From positions 1 to 64,000 of the forward strand of contig CAJUSW010000013.1 in assembly GCA_910589485.1 (NCBI GenBank): 64,000 nucleotides of DNA. Reading direction: 5' to 3'. The position numbers and the translations under genes are program-made. Shown one piece after another: positions 33,626 to 43,360 of the stretch. The notes beneath the pieces are model-generated. The model did no database searches, had not been told where the DNA came from, and saw only the letters and a list, made by a program, of their open reading frames with translations. The stretch's first letter is position 1. The number at the start of each line of letters is the position of its first letter. The DNA is from an uncultured Duncaniella sp. GTDB lineage: Bacteria > Bacteroidota > Bacteroidia > Bacteroidales > Muribaculaceae.

Positions 33626-35701
33626 TTATTCAATAACATTGCGGTTGGATATCACGCGTCCCGAGTCGGTCCATCGGCATCCTTTTATCCTTACATCCTC
33701 CCAGGTGGTTTCGTCGAGCCTGATCGTAGCTCCTCCGCGGCCGCTGCGCTCAAAGTGGCATCCGGTCACATATAGTTTCTGCGGACCGATGAGCCTGAGC
33801 ACGCTTCCGCGCTCCTTATTGCAGCAATCGGTGAACAGACAGTCGGAAATGGTCACATAGGGGCCTGCTGTAGACTCGTCACTGCCTCCGCGGTAGATGC
33901 TTACAGGCAGTCCCAACATGCGGGAAAAGGAGCAGTCCTTGATGAAGATATGATCGGCGCTGTACACGCCCTTGTCGTCGGTCTCATCGGCAAGCCAGAT
34001 TCCGTTGCCTGAAAGATCGGAGAAAAGAGAGCTGTTGACGCTGATGCTTTCGGCAAAGGTGCCTTTTCCTCCGCGGATGGCGCAACATCCGCTTTCGGGG
34101 CTGTTTATGAACCGGCAATTCTCTACATCAAGCGTGTAGGAGGTGATCATTACGGGAGCGGTGGCGATGGCATTGCGGACGGTGGCGTAGCCCTGCTGAA
34201 GAGCAAAGTCGAAGGTTACACCTTCCACCTTGAGCGATCCTCCATCGCATATGGTGATGAAGTTCCCGGGTTTTGATCCGGTCCAGCGCAACACGGCTTC
34301 TCCGTTGCCGAGCATTACGGTGGGACGTGTTATCAGCCATGGTTCATTCCGGCATGTCACTCCGGGGGTGAGGAGGATGGTATCGGCATGAGTGGTCACG
34401 GACACCGATAATTCGGCAGGGCGGGCGGCTCCGCATGTCAAGCGGAAAGCCTTTGGATCAGCCACCAGCGCAGCTTTGAGCTTGCGGTCGGTGGTGAATC
34501 CCGCCCCCGAATAATCAGATGAAAGGTTTACACGGTTTCCGGCCATAGCGACTTGAGCGGCCGGATCAATGGATATATATGGATTGGAAACTGTCGTGGA
34601 GATGATGATATTATCGTTGAATGAGCATGCCGACGGTGCCTCGGTGCGTTCCATGTCGCGTCCGGTGCCGAATTCTATATTGGTGCAGTTGCTGAAGGTG
34701 TTGTGATGAACATTCACATCGCTTACCTTCACGTAGCGGTTGGGGAGGGAATTGGGCACTGAGTTCATCAGCGCGAGGGCCGAGAAGAAGCGGGTGCCTG
34801 CAAGTCCGTCGAAAGTGTTGCCCGATACCTCGTGACCGGCATCCACGATGCGGACACCGCCGGTGTTGGGGACTGAGTTCCCACGGAACTGATTGCCGGT
34901 GACACGGTTGCGGCGACCATGCCTGAGAGCCACAACTCCCTGACATTCGTTAAACATGTTGTCGCGCACTACATTGTCGGACGATTTCACCGATATGATC
35001 TCGACCTCACCGTTGCATCGGTCGAAAAGATTGTTTTCAACAATGGTGCGCGATGACTCATAGGATTGCTGTGAGGTGCCTATGCGCATAGTCTCGGCAC
35101 CGTTGGATCCGTACACAGGACGAGGCCCGAAATAGTTGTGGTCGATGCGGTGACGGTTGTCGAGACTGCGGGCGTCATTGAGATTGACGAGCAAGGTCAC
35201 ACCCAGGTTGAGTTTGCCTGTGAGCGAGCAATGATCCACGCGGTTGCCACGACCGTGCATTACAATGTAATTACCGGCCACGCTGCGGGAGGAGGGATTG
35301 CAGGAATCAATGATACAATCGGTGAGACGGCATGCGTTGGCCACCTCTTTTCCCGAGCGGAATTCGATCACGCCACCCTTGGGCACGGCGACATGACGGA
35401 AGTCGAGACCGCTCACCGAGAGTGAATCACCGCTTATGCGCAACTGGCTCTTGCCACTGATCTTTACCTTTCCTGGATGAGCGGCACGTACAGTCACAGG
35501 GAATCCGGGTGAATGCCATTTCAATTCTACATCGGCCCAATCGCCGTCGGCAATCACGATCTCATCGCCGGGAGCGGCTTTGAGAAGAGCATCACTCACC
35601 GATGTGAGGGGGATGGGGCCATCTCCTCCGGCCGGTGTGGCTCCTGCTGCCACACCAACCAGAAAAGACATCATTATCAATAAAGACCTCATGTTGTGCA
35701 T
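33626..35701 (-). CDS. PL6 alginate lyase (chondroitinase-B fold), two-domain
   Basis: Right-handed beta-helix lyase acting on alginate (poly-MG or polyG types are known). Signal peptide near residues 1-21, then the catalytic helix (about 28-400). The PL6 signature is complete: NYFGPRPVYGSNGAETMRIG, VEIISVKSSDNVVRDN with the base Lys239, and VALRHGRRNRVTGNQFRG with the acid Arg260 and His261. A second beta-helix (about 400-691) makes this the long two-domain type. An alternative start, ATG 35692, would shorten it by three residues. Calcium use is known for some PL6 enzymes; I cannot settle it here. Confidence 0.93.
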   Translation of the reverse strand: MHNMRSLLIMMSFLVGVAAGATPAGGDGPIPLTSVSDALLKAAPGDEIVIADGDWADVELKWHSPGFPVTVRAAHPGKVKISGKSQLRISGDSLSVSGLDFRHVAVPKGGVIEFRSGKEVANACRLTDCIIDSCNPSSRSVAGNYIVMHGRGNRVDHCSLTGKLNLGVTLLVNLNDARSLDNRHRIDHNYFGPRPVYGSNGAETMRIGTSQQSYESSRTIVENNLFDRCNGEVEIISVKSSDNVVRDNMFNECQGVVALRHGRRNRVTGNQFRGNSVPNTGGVRIVDAGHEVSGNTFDGLAGTRFFSALALMNSVPNSLPNRYVKVSDVNVHHNTFSNCTNIEFGTGRDMERTEAPSACSFNDNIIISTTVSNPYISIDPAAQVAMAGNRVNLSSDYSGAGFTTDRKLKAALVADPKAFRLTCGAARPAELSVSVTTHADTILLTPGVTCRNEPWLITRPTVMLGNGEAVLRWTGSKPGNFITICDGGSLKVEGVTFDFALQQGYATVRNAIATAPVMITSYTLDVENCRFINSPESGCCAIRGGKGTFAESISVNSSLFSDLSGNGIWLADETDDKGVYSADHIFIKDCSFSRMLGLPVSIYRGGSDESTAGPYVTISDCLFTDCCNKERGSVLRLIGPQKLYVTGCHFERSGRGGATIRLDETTWEDVRIKGCRWTDSGRVISNRNVIE

Positions 35702-35717
35702 AACGTATTAATTATAG

Positions 35718-37385
35718 TCACTTATAGTCGCGCTTCATCCAGTACATGTCGAATGTGACTGCCGATGACGACGGAGCATTGGTGTTGTTATAGAGCTTGA
35801 AGTCGATGTGCTTGATGTGCATCACACCCATGCGACGTATGTTCTCGGAACGATTGGACGAGTTCAGGCCCTTGCTGTTGTAGTGGAACACCATAATGTA
35901 TGAGTCGAGGTCGGCTGACTTTTCTTGTCCCACGGTGAATACTCCGGGGGCAAACTGGGTGTCCTTAAGAGAATTTGCGATTGAACCGATCGATATGTCC
36001 CCGCATTTCTTGGTGGCGGTGTCGATGGGGTAGGTTTCCTCGTCGAGACGGTCGAGAGTGCCGTTCTTTATCTTGTCGATAAGTTTGGCATGTGAGGCTA
36101 CCGACGGGTCGAGGTAGAGGAATCCTATCACTGGGGTGCCATAGCAGTTGCCGTTGGCTCCGGTGACGCGCGACTCATTGGAAGAATTGTTCTGCCAGAA
36201 GAAGTTCTTGAGTGTTGAAGCGCTTCCAGCAGGCGAGTTGATCTGGAGCGATCCGGCACTCAGTCCGGTGAAGAAAATGTAGGGAGGAACGGAATTATAT
36301 TCGCTTTCCGACACGGCGGGTACCTGGTTGGCCGAGCAAGTAGCGGCCTGTTTGGTATAGGATATTGCATCGAGTGTGCGCCACAGGCTGTTGGCGTAGG
36401 CAACACCGGTTTCGGGCGAGAAGAATGATGTGAGTTCCTCCACATCACGGCCCTGTCCCCACACCTTACGGTCCTCCCAGTACAGGAGGCGGGGCACCTT
36501 GACGGTGAATGTGGGATTGAGGATTTTGGTTTCTATTCCGTCAAAATACTCTATTTCGAGAACCGAAGCGTTGTCACCGTCCTCAAATTCATCGAGGTCG
36601 GGAACCACGAAGCGTATGGCCTCGGGGGTCTGAAGGCTTATGAGACATTCTTTTCCGTTGAGAAGCACGCGGTTCACTTTGTCGAGATATTGACCGTCGA
36701 GAGTGAGGATGTCACCGATGTTAGCCTCGGCCGATGATACGGACGATACCTTAGGCTCGAAACGTGCCACAAGAATCTTGCCCGCCACTGAGGCATCCTC
36801 GCCCATCACCATGTTCTTTCCATCGAAGTATTCAAAGAGGATGGTTGCATTGTCGGCCTCCACATAGGGGACTTTCACTACGATTTCCCGGTCGGAGTGG
36901 TTCACGATCTCGGCTTCGCGGGGAGCATAGCCGTCGGCCCTGAACAGGGCGCGGTTGATCACGCTCATGCGCTCACCGTAGATGAGAAGATTGGAGGCAA
37001 GCTCCACCTCGCCGGGTAATTCCGACAGGCGTGGGGAGGGCGCGGGATAGGTCATGGTGAAGTCCGATGAGGATTCACCCTCTCCCAAGGCATTGGAGAG
37101 GCTCACTTTGCCTGACTGTGCCATCGCCGGAATGTATATCTTGATGCAGGTGTCGCTTATCCTTTGGGCGATTTGCGCGTCCACGCCACCTATGCTGGCG
37201 CTCACCACATTGTGAAGACCGGTACCGGTGATGGTCATCTCGCATCCGGCATATCCCTCGGCCGGGGTGAATTCGGCAACGGTGGGAGCCTCTTCGATGA
37301 ATTCATTCATCGATTCCTTTTCGCAAGCCGTGAGGCCTAGCAGGGAGACGGCTCCTAATAATATATTGATGTATCGGGTTTTCAT
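35718..37385 (-). CDS. TIG-domain surface glycan-binding lipoprotein
   Basis: The lipoprotein signal ends in LTAC (Cys21). Three IPT/TIG-type Ig modules follow: about 33-112 (VAEFTPAEGYAGCEMTITGTGL), 113-205, and 210-310 (VSSAEANIGDILTLDGQYLDKVNRVLLNG). A unique domain with many aromatic residues follows (about 315-555), probably the glycan binder. This is the usual build of the SusE-position protein in non-starch utilisation loci. It should sit on the outer face of the outer membrane beside SusC and SusD. Gene order and 47-base spacing after susD support this. Confidence 0.88.
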   Translation of the reverse strand: MKTRYINILLGAVSLLGLTACEKESMNEFIEEAPTVAEFTPAEGYAGCEMTITGTGLHNVVSASIGGVDAQIAQRISDTCIKIYIPAMAQSGKVSLSNALGEGESSSDFTMTYPAPSPRLSELPGEVELASNLLIYGERMSVINRALFRADGYAPREAEIVNHSDREIVVKVPYVEADNATILFEYFDGKNMVMGEDASVAGKILVARFEPKVSSVSSAEANIGDILTLDGQYLDKVNRVLLNGKECLISLQTPEAIRFVVPDLDEFEDGDNASVLEIEYFDGIETKILNPTFTVKVPRLLYWEDRKVWGQGRDVEELTSFFSPETGVAYANSLWRTLDAISYTKQAATCSANQVPAVSESEYNSVPPYIFFTGLSAGSLQINSPAGSASTLKNFFWQNNSSNESRVTGANGNCYGTPVIGFLYLDPSVASHAKLIDKIKNGTLDRLDEETYPIDTATKKCGDISIGSIANSLKDTQFAPGVFTVGQEKSADLDSYIMVFHYNSKGLNSSNRSENIRRMGVMHIKHIDFKLYNNTNAPSSSAVTFDMYWMKRDYK

Positions 37386-37432
37386 TTGGAGTAATTTTTA
37401 TACACGTCGTAAGGATCTCTTGTAATGGAGGA

Positions 37433-38965
37433 TCAATATCCGAAATTCTGTGCTACATTCGGATTGATGTTGATAACGTCGATGGGGATGGGGAGCATCA
37501 CCTGCCAGTCGGCCAAAGGATTGACGGTGTAGCTGTATCCGCTGTAGAACGATTCGGAGGATATGTAATTGTTGACCGTCTCGCGGGCTATGCCCCAACG
37601 CATGAGGTCAAACCAACGTTGATTCTCAAATGCGAGCTCAAGGCGACGTTCGTTTCTCACGGCTTCGCGGAAATCGTAGCGCGAGCTGAGTTGAGCGGCT
37701 GTGTAGGCCTGCAGGCCGGCGCGTTCACGTATCATGTTGAGATACTTCAGCGCTTCGGCGCCGGGTCCGCTTATCTCGTTGGTGAGTTCGGCATACAGCA
37801 GGGCTATGTCACCTACTCTTATCACGGGCCAGTCGGCATCGCCGTCATACTGGCTGGTGATGGGGTTGGAAGCCTGGTCGTGGTTGAGGTATTTGCACAC
37901 GAAGCGGGCGTTGCGTGTCACCCACTGGCCGGTGGTGGCGTTGAAATAGCTTTCGGCCAGGTTGACATCGCGCCGGCAGTCGGTGCCGTTGTTCATATCG
38001 TAGGCGGCCAGCATGTTGTCGCTCGGGCAGTTGTAGTTGCTGCATGTGCCCATGATTACGTTGGCACCGTTGTTGGTGGGAGCAAAAAGATTGCCGAAAG
38101 GAGAGCCGAGGCCAACTTTGCCACCGATGTAGCGCACAGCGAAGATTATCTCACGGTTCATCTCGTTGAAGGTGGAGAATATATCGGTGTAAGGCACGAG
38201 GTCGGCTCCTGACGAGGGGTTGCCTACGGCTTGGCTGGTGAGTACTTCGTGGCACAGGGTGGCAGCCTGGCTGTATTCGGGATCGCCCACGGTGTAGCGG
38301 GTGGCATATACCTTGGCAAGCAGTGCTTTGGCTGCATTCATGTCGGCTCGTCCGAGATCGGCGTCATTGTTGGTCGACGGGAGGAGATTGTCGTCGATGA
38401 TGTGGCGCAGGTCGTTTTCAATGAGATCGTATATCTCATCGACCGACGAACGCTGCATGTTGCGGGCCTCCTCGTTGGAGATCTTTCGGGTGACTTTGAA
38501 CACGGGGCCCCACAGTCTCACGAGATTGAAATATTGGAGAGAGCGGAGGAAGAGCACCTCGCCTTCGTAGCGGTTACGGTTGTCGAGCGTGGTGGCCTTG
38601 TCCAGATAGCCCATCACATTGTTGCAGCGTGATATGGTGCTGTAGGCTCCGTTCCAATAGGAGGATACCCAGGCGTGCTCGGAATTTATGACGCCCTGAT
38701 CGAGCTGCTCGACGAGTTTCGAGGAGCTTGATGTAGAGCCTGTGAGGTGCATGCGTGTATTGTCGGAGCGCAGTTCGGTGAGAGCCCATTCGTAATACAT
38801 CACGTCGTGCAGGCCATTGTAGCATCCCAGGACGAGGGTGTTGAGCGATTCGTCATCCTTCACGTACTCCTCAGCAGCAACCTCCGAAACAGGATACTTG
38901 TCCAGATCACAACCGGTAAGTGTCATCATCGCGGCCAGGACGGCCATTATATTTTTAATCTTCAT
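37433..38965 (-). CDS. SusD/RagB-type glycan-binding lipoprotein
   Basis: The surface lid protein of the SusCD importer. The lipoprotein signal ends in LTGC (Cys19). The N-terminal TPR part carries LGCYNGLHDVMYYEW, SSYWNGAYSTISRCNNVMGYLDKA and YEGEVLFLRSLQYFNLVRLWGPV. The C-terminal half has ALLYAELTNEISGPGAEALKYLNMIRERAGL and EAVRNERRLELAFENQRWFDLMRWG, all standard SusD features. It is 510 residues and lies 20 bases after susC. It pairs with the SusC at 38986-42147. Confidence 0.96.
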   Translation of the reverse strand: MKIKNIMAVLAAMMTLTGCDLDKYPVSEVAAEEYVKDDESLNTLVLGCYNGLHDVMYYEWALTELRSDNTRMHLTGSTSSSSKLVEQLDQGVINSEHAWVSSYWNGAYSTISRCNNVMGYLDKATTLDNRNRYEGEVLFLRSLQYFNLVRLWGPVFKVTRKISNEEARNMQRSSVDEIYDLIENDLRHIIDDNLLPSTNNDADLGRADMNAAKALLAKVYATRYTVGDPEYSQAATLCHEVLTSQAVGNPSSGADLVPYTDIFSTFNEMNREIIFAVRYIGGKVGLGSPFGNLFAPTNNGANVIMGTCSNYNCPSDNMLAAYDMNNGTDCRRDVNLAESYFNATTGQWVTRNARFVCKYLNHDQASNPITSQYDGDADWPVIRVGDIALLYAELTNEISGPGAEALKYLNMIRERAGLQAYTAAQLSSRYDFREAVRNERRLELAFENQRWFDLMRWGIARETVNNYISSESFYSGYSYTVNPLADWQVMLPIPIDVININPNVAQNFGY

Positions 38966-38985
38966 TGTAGATGTTTCTTGTGGGA

Positions 38986-41900
38986 TTAGAAGTTAAGATC
39001 GAAACCTACCGATACGGTAGAGGTGAGAGGGAATCCGCCACGCTGGTAGCCCGAGATCATGGCTGAACTGTAGTTGCCGGATGTGAATCTTGACTCGGGG
39101 TTCACGCCACGGTAGCCGTTGGTCCAGAAGTAGGCCAGATTGTTGCCGGTGGCATAGACGCGCAGACCTGACAGGCGTATGCGTTGCAACAGTTTCTTGG
39201 GGAGGGAGTAGCCGAGGGTGACGTTACGCAGACACACGTAGGAACCGTCCTCCAGAGGATAATCGGTGAGCATTATGTCGTAACCGTTTTTCCAGTAGGG
39301 GGTCATGCCGTCGCCGGGTTGCTGGGATGATACCCAATGATTCTCGGTGTAGGCTTTGTTGTAGCGCACTGTCTCATTGTAGAAGCAGTCACCGTTGTAC
39401 ACTGTCACGCCTTGTACACCCTGGAATAGGAAGCTGAGGTCGAAATCCTTGTAGCGGAAATTATTGGTGATACCCCATGTGAAGTCGGGATAGGGATTTC
39501 CAAGGGCTACACGGTCGGCTGCGGTGAGACTGCCGTCACCATCGGTGTCCTCGATGCGCAGACCGCCGGGCACGTCGGTGGCGAAGTGGGGATTGGCATC
39601 TATCTCCTCCTGGGAATTCCATACACCGATGGCGTGGTAGCCGTAGTACTGGATGAGGGGTTCGCCCACCTTGGCGATGTAGCATTCGTTGCGTTCGCCG
39701 GTCGATATCATCTGATGCTCGCCTCCCAGCTCGAGAAGCTTGTTGCGGGAATGGGAGATATTGAAGTTGGTAGACCATTCAAAGTCGCGGGTGACGATGT
39801 TGCGTGTCTCCAATTGAAGTTCAACACCCTTGTTGCTGACTTTGCCTATGTTGTTCCAGTAATAGGAGAAGCCGGTGAACGACTGGGTGGGCTGGGCGAA
39901 GAGGAGTGATTTGGTCACCGAATAGTAAGCATCGAGTGTGACCATGAGGCGGTTGTTCCATAATCCGAGGTCCACGCCGGCGTTGTATTCGTTGGTCTTT
40001 TCCCAGGTGATATCGGAGTTGGCGAGAGTTGACGATGTATTGGCTGAGCCATTGACAAGAGTGCCGTTGCCCGAACCCGTGACATAGTTGGCCGAGTTGA
40101 GCACTTCGAGAGCAGCCTGGTAGGCTATGCCGTTGTTTCCGGTCATACCGTAGCTTGCACGGAGCTTGAGGTTATTGATGGCCTTGCATGACTGCATGAA
40201 TTTTTCCTCGCTGATGCGCCATCCGAGCGATACGGAGGGGAACCATGCGTTTCTGTTCCCTTTGGCGAACAATGATGAGCGGTCGAGACGGAGTGAGGCC
40301 GAGAGCATGTAGCGGTCGAGAAGAGAGTAGTTGATACGGCCGAGGTAAGATTCGAGAACCACGTCGGGGTAGCGGAATGTACCGGTGCCGGCGCCGTTGC
40401 CGTTGTTGCTGCTTGCCAGCGAGAATACAGTGGCGGCATTGAGTGTCTCGATATCATCGGTAGCAAATCCGGTGCCGGTGAGTGCCACGCGCTGGTCGCG
40501 GGTCTTTTCTATGGTGTAGCCGAGGAGCAGGTCGAAGTCGTGCTTTCCGTTGTCGAGGTCAAACTTATAAGCGAGAGTGTTTTCGCTCAGAAGATCCACG
40601 TAAAGGTTGGAGAAGTAAGTAGCCTGGCTGTCCTCGCCGTCCTTGGTGGCATTTTTCTTGCCGTAGAAGTACTGAGGTGTGAAGCGCACATTGAATCCGT
40701 TGGAGGTGCGGAACTTGAGATTCTTGATGATCTCCCACTCGAGATAGAGGCTACCGAGTCCCTGGAAGTCCTCGCTCCAGCGACGGGTATTGGCCATGAC
40801 GCTGACGGGGTTGTTGTTGGCCGAGGTGAAGGGCGAGGTGGTCTCGTCCTCATATGTCACATTGCCGTCGGCATCCACTACGGGTTTGGAGGGGGTGATG
40901 ATGTTGTTGAAGTGGCTTCCACGTGCGAAACCTGTGTAGCCGGTCAGTGCGGTGGTGTATTCGCTGTGACGCACAGGGAGGAACGAGGGGGTGCGGTAGA
41001 AGTCGATGAAGTTGTTGCGGGGACGGCTTGATTTACGGTAGGTTCCCGACACATTCACGCCAACAGTGACGTTGCTTGAGAGTTTGGCGTCAATGCGGGA
41101 GCGGAAATTGAATTTGTCGAGCTTGTTCTGCTTCATGATACCCTCGTCATTGATATAGGAGGTGGATATCATGTAGCGGATATCCTTTTTGCCTCCGCTC
41201 ACGGAGAATGCGAGGCTGGTGACGTTGGCGTGATCGTTCAGGCCCTCGGACTGCCAGTCGGTGGAGCCAAACACGCTTTCCAGATAGGCCGCGCTACGGA
41301 TATTGGCGGCGGGTTTGGGACCGCCCATCTCGTTTTCGCTGAGCATGAGGTTATAGAGTTCGGTCGAGGTCATGAGGTCGTGTTTCTTGTAAGCGTACTT
41401 CATACCCTGATTGAACTTGAAGGAGTAGCGAGGCTTGTCGGGGGTGCCGCTCTGGGTGGTGACAAGTATCACACCGTTGGCCGCGCGAGAGCCATATATG
41501 GCTGCCGAGGCGGCATCCTTGAGGATTTCGATGCTTTTGATATCGTTGGAGTTGATCTGTGAGAGACCGCCGCTCACGGGGAAGCCGTCGACAATCACGA
41601 GCGGGTCATTGTTGGCCGAGATGGATCCGGTGCCACGCACACGGATGGACGGGCTCACGCCTACCTCCGAAGTGTTGTTGTTGACTGAGAGGCCTGTCAT
41701 CACGCCCTGAAGAGCTGTGGTGACATCGCTCTGTGACATGTTCTGGATTGTCTCGCCACCTATCTTGGAGATACTACCCGTGAGGTGGGATTTGGCTTGT
41801 GTGCCATAACCGATCACCACCACTTCTTCAAGCAGGTTGGTGTCCTCGGCCATCATCACGTTAATTTCGGTCCTTTTCCCCACCGGCTCCATCACTGTGG

Positions 41901-42147
41901 TGTAGCCCACGCAGGAGAAGAGGAGGTTGGATTTACGTGATGGAACATTGATGGAATAGTTGCCGTCGATGTCGGTCACGGCATAGATCGACGGGCTGTC
42001 CTGTACACGTATCGATACACCTACAAGGGGTCCTTCGATATCCGATACAGTTCCGGTGACTTTAACGTCGGCACGTGCGAATGTGCCGGTAGCCGCGATC
42101 GCCAGCATCGTGAGAAACAAACGGAAATTAATGATTTGGTTAATCAT
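38986..42147 (-). CDS. SusC/RagA-type TonB-dependent transporter
   Basis: Outer-membrane importer of the alginate locus. Signal peptide to about residue 25, carboxypeptidase-like regulatory domain (about 27-100, VTGTVSDIEGPLVGVSIRVQD), TonB-box-like LLEEVVVIGYGTQ, plug with IRVRGTGSISANNDPLVIVDGFPV and KSIEILKDAASAAIYGSRAANGVILVTT, then a large barrel. It has 1053 residues from ATG 42147. The frame is open 43 codons further up, but that part holds no signal peptide and would run over the promoter (-7 box 42300-42293). First gene of the long operon; the promoter overlaps an operator-like palindrome. Confidence 0.96.
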   Translation of the reverse strand: MINQIINFRLFLTMLAIAATGTFARADVKVTGTVSDIEGPLVGVSIRVQDSPSIYAVTDIDGNYSINVPSRKSNLLFSCVGYTTVMEPVGKRTEINVMMAEDTNLLEEVVVIGYGTQAKSHLTGSISKIGGETIQNMSQSDVTTALQGVMTGLSVNNNTSEVGVSPSIRVRGTGSISANNDPLVIVDGFPVSGGLSQINSNDIKSIEILKDAASAAIYGSRAANGVILVTTQSGTPDKPRYSFKFNQGMKYAYKKHDLMTSTELYNLMLSENEMGGPKPAANIRSAAYLESVFGSTDWQSEGLNDHANVTSLAFSVSGGKKDIRYMISTSYINDEGIMKQNKLDKFNFRSRIDAKLSSNVTVGVNVSGTYRKSSRPRNNFIDFYRTPSFLPVRHSEYTTALTGYTGFARGSHFNNIITPSKPVVDADGNVTYEDETTSPFTSANNNPVSVMANTRRWSEDFQGLGSLYLEWEIIKNLKFRTSNGFNVRFTPQYFYGKKNATKDGEDSQATYFSNLYVDLLSENTLAYKFDLDNGKHDFDLLLGYTIEKTRDQRVALTGTGFATDDIETLNAATVFSLASSNNGNGAGTGTFRYPDVVLESYLGRINYSLLDRYMLSASLRLDRSSLFAKGNRNAWFPSVSLGWRISEEKFMQSCKAINNLKLRASYGMTGNNGIAYQAALEVLNSANYVTGSGNGTLVNGSANTSSTLANSDITWEKTNEYNAGVDLGLWNNRLMVTLDAYYSVTKSLLFAQPTQSFTGFSYYWNNIGKVSNKGVELQLETRNIVTRDFEWSTNFNISHSRNKLLELGGEHQMISTGERNECYIAKVGEPLIQYYGYHAIGVWNSQEEIDANPHFATDVPGGLRIEDTDGDGSLTAADRVALGNPYPDFTWGITNNFRYKDFDLSFLFQGVQGVTVYNGDCFYNETVRYNKAYTENHWVSSQQPGDGMTPYWKNGYDIMLTDYPLEDGSYVCLRNVTLGYSLPKKLLQRIRLSGLRVYATGNNLAYFWTNGYRGVNPESRFTSGNYSSAMISGYQRGGFPLTSTVSVGFDLNF

Positions 42148-42292
42148 GGCTGTTATAGCTGTTATAGTTGTGAGATTGGTTATTTCATTTATTGTTCTAT
42201 GTGATTCTAAGTCGCTTTTTTCGGTCGGGAAATTCCGGCTCTTCTGAATGACTGGTGAGAGTCGGGCTTGATCCACCTGAATTTTACGGTAG

Positions 42293-42324
42293 CAAAGGTA
42301 TATATTTTAAAATTGGTTTACCAA
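42293..42324 (-). promoter_or_regulatory. susC operon promoter
   Basis: On the minus strand, TTG (42324-42322), 21 bases, TACCTTTG (42300-42293). The leader would be about 140 bases. The -33 box lies inside the palindrome at 42312-42325. Confidence 0.65.
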
Positions 42325-42325
42325 T
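42312..42325. promoter_or_regulatory. Operator-like palindrome 1
   Basis: ATTGGTTTACCAAT, the type of site bound by GntR/FCD regulators such as UxuR (ATTGGTATACCAAT). It covers the -33 box of the susC promoter, so binding should block the operon. Confidence 0.7.
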
Positions 42326-42336
42326 ATTTTCTTAAA

Positions 42337-42350
42337 ATTGGTTTGTCAAT
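42337..42350. promoter_or_regulatory. Operator-like palindrome 2
   Basis: ATTGGTTTGTCAAT, one base off the pattern of site 1, 25 bases away from it. Confidence 0.6.
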
Positions 42351-42493
42351 TAATATTATTTAACAAATAGACCTAATTTAAAGAATATAATAGCGCTATA
42401 AATATCAATAAATTAGACCAGTATAACCAATTAGGCCTTTTATTGTGTCATGAAATTATGTTATACAACATAAACTAAAACTGAACCACTTAA

Positions 42494-42513
42494 ACCAATA
42501 TTGGTAGACCAAT
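42494..42513. promoter_or_regulatory. Operator-like palindrome 3, double
   Basis: ACCAAT-ATTGGT-AG-ACCAAT: three half-sites in 20 bases, with the second palindrome (42500-42513) a close match to site 1. It lies about 60 bases upstream of the GntR promoter. Confidence 0.65.
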
Positions 42514-42575
42514 TTTAGATTTATGAACCGGACCATGCCCATCCGGGTAATGTACGGATGAAATGAGTGGAGCAC

Positions 42576-42606
42576 TTGTGAAATTTGATAAAAAATAGTA
42601 AATTTG
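42576..42606 (+). promoter_or_regulatory. GntR gene promoter
   Basis: TTG (42576-42578), 20 bases, TAAATTTG (42599-42606). Two direct ACCAAT half-sites (42609-42614 and 42618-42623) lie at the expected start of transcription, which suggests autoregulation. Confidence 0.65.
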
Positions 42607-42635
42607 CGACCAATTTAACCAATTCGATCATCGTA

Positions 42636-43298
42636 ATGAAGCAAGCCGAAACCGAGAAAGTGATAAAATATGTGCAGACAGCGATTGCCAACCACGAGCT
42701 ATTGCCCGGTGACCGGCTTCCGGCAGAAAGAAAATTGGCTGAAATGCTCGGCGTGAGCCGTAACATAGTGCGCCAGTCTATCCAGAAACTCGAGCTTTAC
42801 GGAATAGTGACCACAATGCCACAGAGCGGCACTTTCATGTCATCATTTTCCAAACAGCAACTCGACATGCTTATAAACAACGCCATAAGCGTGGGCAGTT
42901 ATGATTTTGAGTCGCTCATGTCGGTGAGAGTGTTGCTCGAAGCAGAGGCGTTGAGACTATGTGCTATCAACCACACCGAACAGGATATGGAGGATATAGT
43001 GGCAGCCTTTGCGGAATATGAGCAGAACATGAACACTGACCGTAGGCAGGAGACCGATTTCAATTTCCATCTCACTATATCGAAGGGTGCGCATAACCCG
43101 GTGATACATTCAATGTTGCTTACCATAATTCCCGACACGCTTAAGTACTATGAGCGCTGGCGTCTGTGCCGTGGATCGGAAGCGCGTACCCGTGCGGAAC
43201 ATCGCGAGATGGTGGAATTCATATCCTCCAACCAGACTGAGAATGCCCGTGAGCTGATAGAGCGTCATCTGATCAATCCGCGCATGCTCGCGAAATAG
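42636..43298 (+). CDS. GntR-family regulator, FadR/FCD subgroup
   Basis: Probable ligand-controlled repressor of the alginate operon. The N-terminal winged helix (about 5-70) has LLPGDRLPAERKLAEMLGVSRNIVRQSIQKLELYGIV. The FCD domain (80-220) carries likely metal ligands in ETDFNFHLTISKGAHNP, AEHREMVEF and ERHL. ATG 42636 is chosen because the promoter -7 box (42599-42606) lies downstream of the other in-frame start at 42585. 220 residues. The inducer may be a uronate intermediate such as KDG or DEH, as for related UxuR/KdgR-type FCD proteins; this is inference. The gene ends at a bidirectional terminator. Confidence 0.92.
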   Translation: MKQAETEKVIKYVQTAIANHELLPGDRLPAERKLAEMLGVSRNIVRQSIQKLELYGIVTTMPQSGTFMSSFSKQQLDMLINNAISVGSYDFESLMSVRVLLEAEALRLCAINHTEQDMEDIVAAFAEYEQNMNTDRRQETDFNFHLTISKGAHNPVIHSMLLTIIPDTLKYYERWRLCRGSEARTRAEHREMVEFISSNQTENARELIERHLINPRMLAK

Positions 43299-43360
43299 AG
43301 TGGAGCGACCGCCAATATCTTGAGCCGTCGGCATTACTAAAAATACAAAGTTATACCATA

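Larger units (their letters stand above)
42148..42635. other. Divergent control region of the alginate locus
   Basis: A 488-base AT-rich region between susC (minus) and the GntR gene (plus). It holds a promoter for each, three ATTGGT-like palindromes and scattered ACCAAT half-sites. Confidence 0.75.

Noticed and set aside
42585..42635. Longer start for the GntR gene
   Set aside because: The -7 box TAAATTTG (42599-42606) lies inside this extension, so the first codons would not be transcribed.
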